NCBI RefSeq assembly: GCF_000829675.1
Contig: NZ_BBRX01000044.1
Location: 1-33,471, forward strand
DNA from: Acinetobacter rudis
GTDB taxonomy: Bacteria > Pseudomonadota > Gammaproteobacteria > Pseudomonadales > Moraxellaceae
Direction of reading: 5' to 3'
Length of the DNA: 33,471 bases
Within the stretch, counting starts at the first letter, position 1; each line of letters begins with the position of its first letter. The notes below the pieces were generated by a model that saw nothing but the letters and a program-made list of their open reading frames with translations, was not told the DNA's origin and searched no databases. This document shows, in pieces, positions 1-7,066 of the stretch. The position numbers and the translations under genes are program-made.

Positions 1-831
1 AGCACTGGTATTGGTATGCGTATTATTAATCGTTGCTGTCCAAGATGCCTTAGATTTAATAATTACCCGATCTCGATCATTTGCTGTAGTTGGCAGAGTA
101 AAATTAGAAACCCAATTTCCATCGGCGAAATTGACTTCTGTAAGCGGTGCAGTTACTGCATTTAAGTTGCTACCAATGTCCTTGACTTGTAATGTGATGG
201 GCTGAATAAATTCAGGAACCCATTTCTGTAAGGTAGCATTATATTTAAGCCAATACTCACTGCCTTTATTTAGACGGTAACTACTTGGAAAAAGTAAATT
301 GTCTGTTGAAATTTCAGAAGAATAAGTTGCTGTAGAAATAATTTGAACTAAAGTTCCATCTATAACATTAGATGGCAATACAATTTTTTTTGCCCATCTA
401 CCATCAAACAGAAAAACTCTTTGGAATTTATTGTTCGTAAAGGAAATGTGGTCAATCGGTGAATTATTGATAGGATATACTGTCGCTAAAAATATTTCCC
501 ATTTTTTCAAATTAGAATTATAGACAAATTGAAAAGTATCACCGCGGTGTATTTCAAGCGCTTCAATGGGTAAATTGGTATTTGAAGTATCTAAATAACT
601 TTTATAAAGCGCATTAGATTGAATAGTTACTGTATCTAAATTTTTTGCACCATTGGGTAAGTATATATTTTTAACCCAATTACCATCTGCCAAGATAAAT
701 TTTAAATCAGTATATCCTGATGGGATATTACCACTCTGGGTATTTTGATTTGGAGATAATGTTGTAGATGCATAAACAGCTGAAGCTGTGACTAACCCTG
801 CTATACATATCGCTTTATAGGCTAATTTCAT
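1..831 (-). CDS. Exported repeat-containing protein, 3' end beyond window
   Basis: The frame is open from an ATG at 831 down to base 1 (277 codons, no stop), so only the N-terminal part is seen. AAGGA lies about 6 nt before the start. Residues 1-21 form a signal peptide (basic MKLAYK, hydrophobic core, SAVYA cleavage site). Three related modules follow, each opening with DG(N/R)W(V/A)..(I/F).LP and with a central (V)(T/I)I.S.A.(Y/W) strand; the first two close with a Y(N)..L.KW(E/V) motif and the third is cut by the window edge. They lie near residues 47-120, 145-215 and 240 onward. The modules look like beta-sandwich or adhesin/glycan-binding repeats. Acinetobacter secretes a metalloprotease, CpaA, with several such N-terminal repeats, so this could be a CpaA-like protein, but no protease domain is visible here and I do not assign the name. 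Confidence 0.75.
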   Translation of the reverse strand, partial: MKLAYKAICIAGLVTASAVYASTTLSPNQNTQSGNIPSGYTDLKFILADGNWVKNIYLPNGAKNLDTVTIQSNALYKSYLDTSNTNLPIEALEIHRGDTFQFVYNSNLKKWEIFLATVYPINNSPIDHISFTNNKFQRVFLFDGRWAKKIVLPSNVIDGTLVQIISTATYSSEISTDNLLFPSSYRLNKGSEYWLKYNATLQKWVPEFIQPITLQVKDIGSNLNAVTAPLTEVNFADGNWVSNFTLPTTANDRDRVIIKSKASWTATINNTHTNTSA

Positions 832-1149
832 TTATTTTCCTTATTTGGTGCTTATTTTTACAGCAACACTAACAAGAAAAACATTTACACTCAAGATTAA
901 AACTTAAAATATATTCTTTAAAATCATGGTTTTAATCACTTTAATACACATTGTAACTTTGCATAAGCATCCATTTTAAATGCTCAATATATTGCTTACT
1001 TCTGAAAAGAGTATTGCAGAATCTATACTCTATAGAGCAATTTCCTGTATATCACAGACAAAACAACGTTGTATTACAAACGCTTAAACTGATTGATCAA
1101 ATGCAAAAATTTATGCGGGTTCATTTAAAAAAATAAAACCAAAGACAAT
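832..1149. other. Intergenic region upstream of the exported protein
   Basis: About 318 bases without a credible gene, AT-rich. It must contain the minus-strand promoter of the exported repeat protein. A weak candidate is TTGAGT followed 17 nt later by TAGTGT on the minus strand, near 860-890. Nothing else is recognisable. Confidence 0.4.
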
Positions 1150-1180
1150 AAAAAAGCCCCTGTAAATACAGGGGCTTTTG
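1150..1180 (-). terminator. Rho-independent terminator of tRNA-Ser
   Basis: AAAAGCCCCTGT (1152-1163) pairs with ACAGGGGCTTTT (1168-1179), a 12-bp stem around a 4-nt loop. Read on the minus strand, it ends in a T-rich run and lies 5 nt beyond the tRNA 3' end, so it terminates the tRNA transcript. Confidence 0.85.
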
Positions 1181-1184
1181 AATT

Positions 1185-1274
1185 TGGCGGAAGCGGTGAG
1201 ATTCGAACTCACGGAGGACTCGCGCCCTCGTCGGTTTTCAAGACCGGTGCATTAAACCACTCTGCCACGCTTCC
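1185..1274 (-). tRNA. tRNA-Ser (anticodon UGA)
   Basis: A 90-nt class II tRNA on the minus strand. The acceptor stem GGAAGCG (5' end at 1274) pairs with CGCTTCC, followed by the G discriminator and an encoded CCA (1185-1187). The anticodon loop reads CTTGAAA, giving anticodon TGA, which decodes UCA. The long variable arm and the GTTCGAATC T-loop are typical of tRNA-Ser. It is intact: the mobile element 600 bp away did not use it as a target. Confidence 0.96.
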
Positions 1275-1284
1275 AATGGCGGCT

Positions 1285-1313
1285 ATCATATAAATAAAAT
1301 CAAAAGTTGGCAA
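1285..1313 (-). promoter_or_regulatory. Sigma70 promoter of tRNA-Ser
   Basis: On the minus strand TTGCCA (1313-1308) is separated by exactly 17 nt from TATGAT (1290-1285). The tRNA 5' end is 11 nt beyond the -10 box. Both hexamers are close to consensus. Confidence 0.75.
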
Positions 1314-1722
1314 ATGTTTTTTTATAGATTTAATCACGAACGATCAAATTAAAGTCAAAATCCTCATATTTGTTCTAATTTCAATCAATTTTCACAATAA
1401 ATCATGTTGTTAGATCTTTTTTTTAAAAAATAAATTTGGCAAAAATAGCTATGCCTATTTCCTTGCTGTCGCATTCAAGCTCAATTATCAATCAAGTTCA
1501 AACATTGAGGAGTAAGGATGTTTAAGAGCTTAAGCATATGATATGCTGATTAATATTTTAAGATTCGCTGTATTAAAAATCTGGAATACATCATTCTATG
1601 CCCATTCATATTTTTAAGCGGATATGAGCACTCATAATCGTTGTTTATTCTCAGCGTGAATAAACAACCTATTTATAGTTTTTAAATACAAATACCTTAA
1701 TTAAGGTTTCGGAGTATTGATC
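1314..1722. other. Intergenic region upstream of greB, with hairpin
   Basis: A 409-bp gap holding the native greB leader. I see no credible gene. A perfect 11-bp inverted repeat, GTTGTTTATTC (1640-1650) and GAATAAACAAC (1658-1668) with a 7-nt loop, sits 55 bp before the greB start. It has only a poor T-run after it, so it is more likely a leader structure or operator than a strong terminator. Just before the start codon is GGAG (1711-1714). Confidence 0.5.
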
Positions 1723-1911
1723 TTGAATCGTAAATTACTTACTGCTGAAGGTTATCAACGTTTACAAGATGAATTAAATGATTTAGTCCGAAAAGAACGC
1801 CCAGAAATTACCAAAATTGTCTCTTGGGCAGCAAGCCTCGGCGATCGTTCTGAAAATGCTGATTCAGAGATATATCCCCTTTTTCTGTACTATCAAAATA
1901 ATTACTCTTAA
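1723..1911 (+). pseudogene. greB: greB 5' fragment, truncated by element insertion
   Basis: This is the N-terminal 47 codons of the host GreB, the RNA polymerase transcript-cleavage factor. TTG at 1723 is the preferred start because GGAG lies 8 nt upstream; the in-frame TTG at 1717 is too close to that site. Host coding stops after GAT (1861-1863), just past the GDRSENAD acidic coiled-coil tip that places the catalytic magnesium in the polymerase secondary channel. The frame then runs 15 codons into the element and stops at 1911, giving a 62-residue product with half a coiled coil and no C-terminal domain, almost certainly inactive. The rest of the gene is at 14089-14418. The start context and first 47 residues match the element-borne greB at 8828-9310 except for one residue (E25 here, D25 there). 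Confidence 0.93.
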
Positions 1912-1971
1912 AAAACAAATAACTAATAATAGTATGTGTACTAATTTTGTATACTACAAAAAGCGTACTAT
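1888..1971. repeat. Left-end cluster of TACTA/TAGTA half-sites
   Basis: Five copies of a 5-bp half-site lie within 85 bp of the element's left side: TACTA at 1888-1892, 1939-1943, 1952-1956 and 1966-1970, and the inverse TAGTA at 1930-1934. The pair at 1930-1943 forms an inverted repeat, TAGTA-tgtg-TACTA. The same half-site recurs at the right end. Clustered, mixed-orientation sites beside both ends are what recombinase or regulator binding arms look like; this function is inferred. Confidence 0.5.
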
Positions 1972-2045
1972 TTTTCTTACCTGAAATATTGTATAAGTTT
2001 CAACCATAATTGAATTGCTTGAACTTTGACCACAGGAATCGTGAG

Positions 2046-3320
2046 ATGACTGAGTTACAATATGATCTAATTGAGAATTTAGGTTATAAAGAATTTAACG
2101 CTGAATTGTTAAAAGATTACTGGGCTTTTAATGATTATCCTAGACGTAAATTTATATTTAGCCTCAAAGATCTAATCACAAAATACCAATTCAAGTCTGA
2201 GTCGAAACTTCACAATATTGTAAAAAATTGTGGGCATTTGAAATTTACGGCATTGCTTGATTGTGGTATTTGTAAAAGAACCTTTAAAATTGACCATCGA
2301 AGAAACATTAATTTTGACAAAGAAGATTGGTTTAAGGAACAGTTAACATGTGATACATGCAAAAGAGAGAATATTGATTCACAAGTGAGGGAACAGCTTT
2401 CAAATTTCCAAAATTCTATTCCATTGGGACAAAAATATAATCTAGAAAGTCCTTATCAAGAGTTGGATTATCTAGAAAAAATATTTTTATATGTACTTCT
2501 TACGACGAAGTTAAAAATCACGGATGGTAATTTAATTCATCCAAACAACTGGAAAGACTTTCAGGCATTGGAAGCTAATGGCGTAGAATATATTCTCAAA
2601 AATATTATTGATAAGGGATACATATTTATATCAAACACTTATGATGATGTAATGTTATTACAAAATGAATTGAGAAATACTTCAGATACTCTGCAATCAT
2701 ATTTAGCTTTTGATACATTACGAGAACTTAAGAAAAACCTTAACTTGAATTTTTATAATGATATTGTAGTTGTTCTGCCAAAAAGTTGTAGTTCAAGGCA
2801 AGATTGGATCGTAAAATTATATAATGAAATTGTATTATATGAAATAAAACTTAAAGATATAAAGCAAATAGAAGAATTTATAACTATCAAAAGATTAAAT
2901 GAAGTCTATGCTTTAATAGATTTTATTTGTAGACAACGTCATATCCCAATTAAGAAAAACAATGCATTAGAGCTTGATTTAATCCGTATGTTAAAAAAAT
3001 ACGACTTACAACATGTTTGGAGTATAATTTGCTATCAAGCGAAGCTTGCAGCTTCTGAACTGTATGATATGGAGTTTAAAGAACGTAATAGGTCAAGGTT
3101 TAGTAGTGAGTATGTTTTTTCATGCCACATATCATCATATTTGAATTACCTAGAATCGAAAAATATAGCTCCTAAGTACCCGCGTAATTTACCTGATAAT
3201 TGGGTTTACTCTGAAATCGAATTATTTGTAAGTGCGTATGTGATTGGTAACTACAAAAGATGGAATGAATTTACACCAAGGGAAATTTTAAGTTTATGGT
3301 GCAAAGATTATGGTAATTGA
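2046..3320 (+). CDS. Unknown cargo protein with zinc-ribbon motif
   Basis: A 424-residue protein, first gene after the left end. ATG at 2046 is chosen over the upstream in-frame TTG at 2010 because AGGA (2034-2037) lies 8 nt before it. The only recognisable motif is a paired cysteine knuckle, C73-x2-C76 and C102-x2-C105, which looks like a zinc ribbon inserted in an otherwise helical, charged protein. The C-terminal part (about 280-424) is helix-rich with no motif I know. There is no signal peptide or membrane segment. It is 57 bp upstream of the RT-nitrilase and in the same direction, so a shared transcript is likely. A regulator, nucleic-acid-binding accessory or independent defence gene are all possible; I do not recognise a family. 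It is strongly AT-rich, like the other cargo. Confidence 0.8.
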   Translation: MTELQYDLIENLGYKEFNAELLKDYWAFNDYPRRKFIFSLKDLITKYQFKSESKLHNIVKNCGHLKFTALLDCGICKRTFKIDHRRNINFDKEDWFKEQLTCDTCKRENIDSQVREQLSNFQNSIPLGQKYNLESPYQELDYLEKIFLYVLLTTKLKITDGNLIHPNNWKDFQALEANGVEYILKNIIDKGYIFISNTYDDVMLLQNELRNTSDTLQSYLAFDTLRELKKNLNLNFYNDIVVVLPKSCSSRQDWIVKLYNEIVLYEIKLKDIKQIEEFITIKRLNEVYALIDFICRQRHIPIKKNNALELDLIRMLKKYDLQHVWSIICYQAKLAASELYDMEFKERNRSRFSSEYVFSCHISSYLNYLESKNIAPKYPRNLPDNWVYSEIELFVSAYVIGNYKRWNEFTPREILSLWCKDYGN

Positions 3321-3377
3321 ATGTTTCTTAAGGGAAATGTAAAATATAGTTTGTATATTTAACTATGGTTTTTTAGT

Positions 3378-6356
3378 ATGGATCTAAACATTAGTCATGT
3401 AGAAAAGGCCTATTTATACCTAAAAAATTATGTATATCATGAAAATTTGAATCTTTTTTTGAAGCAACGTATAGCTAGTTTTGAAGAAAGTAAATCAGAG
3501 AATATGAATGGAATATTTGAAACTATTTTAAATGTCATAAAAACTGAAGATCATCATTTCGTAGAAAATGAGATTTTAGAGGCCTGGCTTCAGGAGATTG
3601 ATTATCATCTATTACCAAAGGCGATAGGAAGAGCTGAAGAAGAAAGGCAGAAAGAATACAATAAAGGTAACAATGGTGTATTTATAAGCAACGTAAAGGA
3701 TTCATTAAACTATCAAGTTTCAAATGTTAATTATTTTATAAAAGCACCGATTGAAATTCATATTATAGAAATTCTTTGGTGTTTATTTGTTGGACCAGCA
3801 TTAGAAAATATTCTCAACAAGGATTGTTATGGAAATAGATTACATCAATCAATCTTGAAGTATGGAAGTCATTCTGATTCTATAAGCGGGCAAGAGTTAT
3901 TCAAACGATATATAGTTCAATACAATTCTTGGCGTGATCAAGCAATAAAAATAGCTTCAAATACAGCAAAAACAGGAGAGGATGTGGCGCTGTTATCACT
4001 TGACTTAAAATCATATTACTATCATATAGATATTGATTTTGATGAGATTTCAGATGAAATTAGAAAATTTTATGCTGACAAAATAGAATTATTAGAAGTT
4101 GCATTAAAATTAAATAAATTACTTGAAAAAATTTTTAATCATTATAGGGATATAATTTCACCTCAGATAAAACGAACTCATGAACGTTGTGAAAATAAAA
4201 GTGGTATTCCAATTGGATTTGCATCTTCTGCAATTATAGCTAATTGGTATTTATTAAATTTCGATGAATACATTAGTGATCGTGTTAGACCTCAATATTA
4301 TGGACGCTATGTTGATGATATAATAATGGTTTTTAGAAGACCTAAGATTAATAGTGTTGATCCAATAGAGTTTTTTATTCGTGATTATCTAGATGATATA
4401 ATTAAGAAAGATATAAATGATGACAATTATATAATTACAATTAAAGATAACGATTTACCAATACAAAAGGATAAATTGATTTTACAATTTTATGATAAAG
4501 ATCATAGTCAAGCTGGGCTAGATCTTTTTAAAAACAAATTGGATGAAAGAAGTAGCGCTTTCAAATTTTTACCAAGCGATCATTTGGAAAAAGAATTAGA
4601 TCTGTTCGCTTATGATATTTTATATGATGGATCAGCCAATGCATTACGTAGTGTTATTGGTTTAGCCGAAAATGAAACAGGACTTTCAAAATATTTATCT
4701 AGCCATATTTCAGCACATAGGCTTTGTAAAACAAATCATGAAGATACCGTTATACCTCAACTAAAAAAAATTTTTAAAGGAAAAAATGCACTAAGCTTTT
4801 TCGGGTTGTGGGAAAAGATTTATCAATATGGGATAATTATAAAAAATTTTGAATTTATTAAATATTTTAATAAATATATTAACTTAGAAATAGAAAGGAT
4901 AATAGGAATTATACCAATTGATAAGAAGGCATCCCTACCTTTCTCAGAAAAGCTAAAGAGTGATTTAAAGTTATATAATGAGCTTTCTCTAGCACTTACA
5001 ATAGGTTTATTGGATATTCGGGAATTTCCAAAAGAAAATGGTCTTTTTTTTATTTTGAATCAAGAATCTGCATTTTTAAAGCCTAATCAATTTAAACTTA
5101 ATTTAATAGATTATGGTTCGAATTCGCATAAGTTTTCTTGGCAATTTAGGAAAGCAAATTTAATTAGACATCATCTGGTTGCATGGCCTCTTGCAAATTT
5201 TTGTAATTATGAGGGTGATTTAACTTGTGAAAAAACTTTTCTCAACGAACCTATTCCATCATTAGTTGAACTTAAAATTAAATATTCACCGAGATTTATT
5301 CACTTTGATGAATGGCAACTTTTACATTTGGGTGATGCATTAGGTAAAAATATTGAATTAAATAAATGGTTTAATGATTCAATTAAAGAATATACTAATA
5401 GGAGTCATAGTACAAATTTTCCAGTTGAATTACTAACGGATGAAAAAAATAATATTCACCCAAACATTATTAAGTCACATCTCAAAGTTGGTGAACGTAA
5501 TCATTATGAATTTATTACTTTAGCGATTGCAAATTTAGAAATAAAAGAAAGTGATATTGCTGCCGCTATTAGAAAAGATAAAAGACCAAATTTAAATTAT
5601 AATCGACAGGAAAAACTATATAATATCCTTAACTCAGCCTTAAAAGAAAAATCAGACTTGTTGATCATGCCGGAAGTTGCTATACCTGTGAGTTGGTTAC
5701 CCTTCATGATAGCCTTTTCTAGAAGGCATCAAATAGGGTTGGTATTTGGGTTGGAGCATTGGGTTAATAATAATGTAGCGTATAATTTAATAATTGAGGC
5801 TTTACCATTTAAATTTTCAGGCGAATATAAATCATGTGCTGTAAGTGCAAGAATAAAAAACCATTATGCTCCATCAGAACTTGACTTACTTGAAAGCTTA
5901 AGAATAAAACCTGGGAATTTAGAAATATATCCTAAAGCTTACTACCATAAAACTTCATGGAGAGGTATTTCTTTTACGACTTATAATTGCTTTGAATTAT
6001 CTGATATTACTCATAGAGTTTTATTTAAATCAGAAATAGATCTCTTAATTGCTTGTGTCTGGAACAAAGATACTAATTACTATCAACATATATTGGAGTC
6101 TTCAGTAAGGGATTTACATTGTTACACTGTTCAAGCAAATACTTCCCAATATGGTGGTTCATGTATCTTAAGACCTACCGAAACAGCTCGTAAAACCCTC
6201 CTCTATGTTAAAGGGGGAGAAAATTCATGTGTATTGACTACAAAATTGTGCATTAAAGAGTTAAGAGATTTTCAATTTAAATCTAAGCCAAATACAAAGG
6301 ATATGTTTAAACATTTACCTCCAGGTTATGATTGTGAATCAGTGCTTAATAGATAA
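3378..6356 (+). CDS. Reverse transcriptase-nitrilase fusion, DRT type 1 (UG1)-like defence protein
   Basis: A 992-residue fusion. The RT half (about residues 120-430) has motif A with D209 in SLDLKSYYYHID, a GIPIGFASS palm motif near 278, and the catalytic YVDD at 311-314. The C-terminal part (about 720-990) reads as a nitrilase/amidohydrolase fold: E766 in LLIMPEVAIP, a lysine at 853 or 858 in KAYYHK, and C893 in LLIACVWNKD supply a plausible Glu-Lys-Cys triad. An RT joined to a C-terminal nitrilase domain is the hallmark of UG1 reverse transcriptases, known as defence-associated RT type 1, which protect against phages; the mechanism and the nitrilase substrate are not something I can state. 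No retron-type msr/msd or group II intron domain is apparent. It is followed 88 bp later by a two-TM protein that fits the second DRT1 component. The start has a poor ribosome-binding site, so coupling from upstream may matter. Confidence 0.9.
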   Translation: MDLNISHVEKAYLYLKNYVYHENLNLFLKQRIASFEESKSENMNGIFETILNVIKTEDHHFVENEILEAWLQEIDYHLLPKAIGRAEEERQKEYNKGNNGVFISNVKDSLNYQVSNVNYFIKAPIEIHIIEILWCLFVGPALENILNKDCYGNRLHQSILKYGSHSDSISGQELFKRYIVQYNSWRDQAIKIASNTAKTGEDVALLSLDLKSYYYHIDIDFDEISDEIRKFYADKIELLEVALKLNKLLEKIFNHYRDIISPQIKRTHERCENKSGIPIGFASSAIIANWYLLNFDEYISDRVRPQYYGRYVDDIIMVFRRPKINSVDPIEFFIRDYLDDIIKKDINDDNYIITIKDNDLPIQKDKLILQFYDKDHSQAGLDLFKNKLDERSSAFKFLPSDHLEKELDLFAYDILYDGSANALRSVIGLAENETGLSKYLSSHISAHRLCKTNHEDTVIPQLKKIFKGKNALSFFGLWEKIYQYGIIIKNFEFIKYFNKYINLEIERIIGIIPIDKKASLPFSEKLKSDLKLYNELSLALTIGLLDIREFPKENGLFFILNQESAFLKPNQFKLNLIDYGSNSHKFSWQFRKANLIRHHLVAWPLANFCNYEGDLTCEKTFLNEPIPSLVELKIKYSPRFIHFDEWQLLHLGDALGKNIELNKWFNDSIKEYTNRSHSTNFPVELLTDEKNNIHPNIIKSHLKVGERNHYEFITLAIANLEIKESDIAAAIRKDKRPNLNYNRQEKLYNILNSALKEKSDLLIMPEVAIPVSWLPFMIAFSRRHQIGLVFGLEHWVNNNVAYNLIIEALPFKFSGEYKSCAVSARIKNHYAPSELDLLESLRIKPGNLEIYPKAYYHKTSWRGISFTTYNCFELSDITHRVLFKSEIDLLIACVWNKDTNYYQHILESSVRDLHCYTVQANTSQYGGSCILRPTETARKTLLYVKGGENSCVLTTKLCIKELRDFQFKSKPNTKDMFKHLPPGYDCESVLNR

Positions 6357-6379
6357 TATAATTTTGAGTAAACTAAAAT

Positions 6380-6420
6380 GAGATTATAAGTTAAATGATT
6401 AATCTCTATTTTATTTTTAA
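6380..6420 (+). terminator. Weak hairpin and T-rich run between RT and two-TM gene
   Basis: GAGATTA (6380-6386) pairs with TAATCTC (6400-6406) around a 13-nt loop and is followed by TATTTTATTTTTAA. The stem is short and AT-rich, so it may act as a partial terminator or processing site lowering expression of the downstream gene rather than a full stop. Confidence 0.3.
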
Positions 6421-6444
6421 TTTAACTATAAGTTTGGAGTGATA

Positions 6445-7062
6445 ATGTTAAGTAAAGGTCATGAGTATACTGTCCAAAATGGTAGTAATAGATCTAATAT
6501 TGGTAAAACTATTTATGCATTAGCAGCTTTTTTAGCTGGTGTATTATCGCTAATTCTTATCAGATACTTTTCTTGGTTTCCTAATATTCCTAATATTCCT
6601 AATTTTATATCAACAGCATTTTTGACAGCCCTATTATTTTTTATCCTCTATTATTCTTTTAATCATTGGATCTGGAAATCTAAATATATTTCTAAGTATT
6701 TAAAATTTCCAAATATTTCTGGTGATTGGGCTTGTAATGGCGAAAGTAGCTTTGAAAATTTGTCTTGGCAAGCACAGGTGAAAATTACTCAAACTTGGGA
6801 TCGAATACGTATTGTTTTGATTACTGGTAAATCAAGCTCCGAAAGTGTCTCAGCAGCCATCATATATGATGATATTAAAGGGTATAGGTTAGTTTATAAT
6901 TATAGAAATCAACCTGATAGTTTAGATGATGAAAGTTTAAAGACTCATATAGGTTTTGTAGAGTTAAAGCTTGATTTAGATAAAAATCAAGCTTCAGGTA
7001 ATTACTATAATGTTAGTGGTAGAAAAACATTCGGTAACTTTATTTGGACTAGGCAAAAATAG
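6445..7062 (+). CDS. Two-TM, beta-rich membrane protein, Cap15/S-2TM-beta-like; likely DRT1 partner
   Basis: A 205-residue protein. ATG at 6445 is preferred to the GTG at 6439 because GGAG (6436-6439) lies 5 nt before it. Two hydrophobic helices (about residues 20-42 and 54-78) are followed by a soluble, strand-rich domain opening with FPNISGDWAC, the G-x-W-type opening typical of the small beta-barrel in SMODS-associated 2TM-beta (Cap15-like) effectors. In CBASS, such proteins damage the inner membrane when activated by a cyclic nucleotide. DRT1 loci, as I recall, include a small membrane protein beside the RT-nitrilase, which fits this position. I infer a membrane effector or accessory. Its 3' end is 4 bp from the convergent DAC-like gene. 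Confidence 0.72.
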   Translation: MLSKGHEYTVQNGSNRSNIGKTIYALAAFLAGVLSLILIRYFSWFPNIPNIPNFISTAFLTALLFFILYYSFNHWIWKSKYISKYLKFPNISGDWACNGESSFENLSWQAQVKITQTWDRIRIVLITGKSSSESVSAAIIYDDIKGYRLVYNYRNQPDSLDDESLKTHIGFVELKLDLDKNQASGNYYNVSGRKTFGNFIWTRQK

Positions 7063-7066
7063 TTTT

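Noticed and set aside
11..205. 64-codon plus-strand frame at the left edge
   Set aside because: It lies antisense inside the continuous minus-strand exported-protein frame that has a signal peptide, ribosome site and repeats.
1185..1274. tRNA-Ser as the integration site of the element
   Set aside because: The tRNA is intact with its own promoter and terminator and no repeated tRNA end exists at the right border; greB reconstruction fixes the borders instead.
3378..6356. Retron or group II intron
   Set aside because: No msr/msd-like inverted repeat RNA region upstream and no maturase domain; the C-terminal nitrilase domain points to UG1/DRT1.
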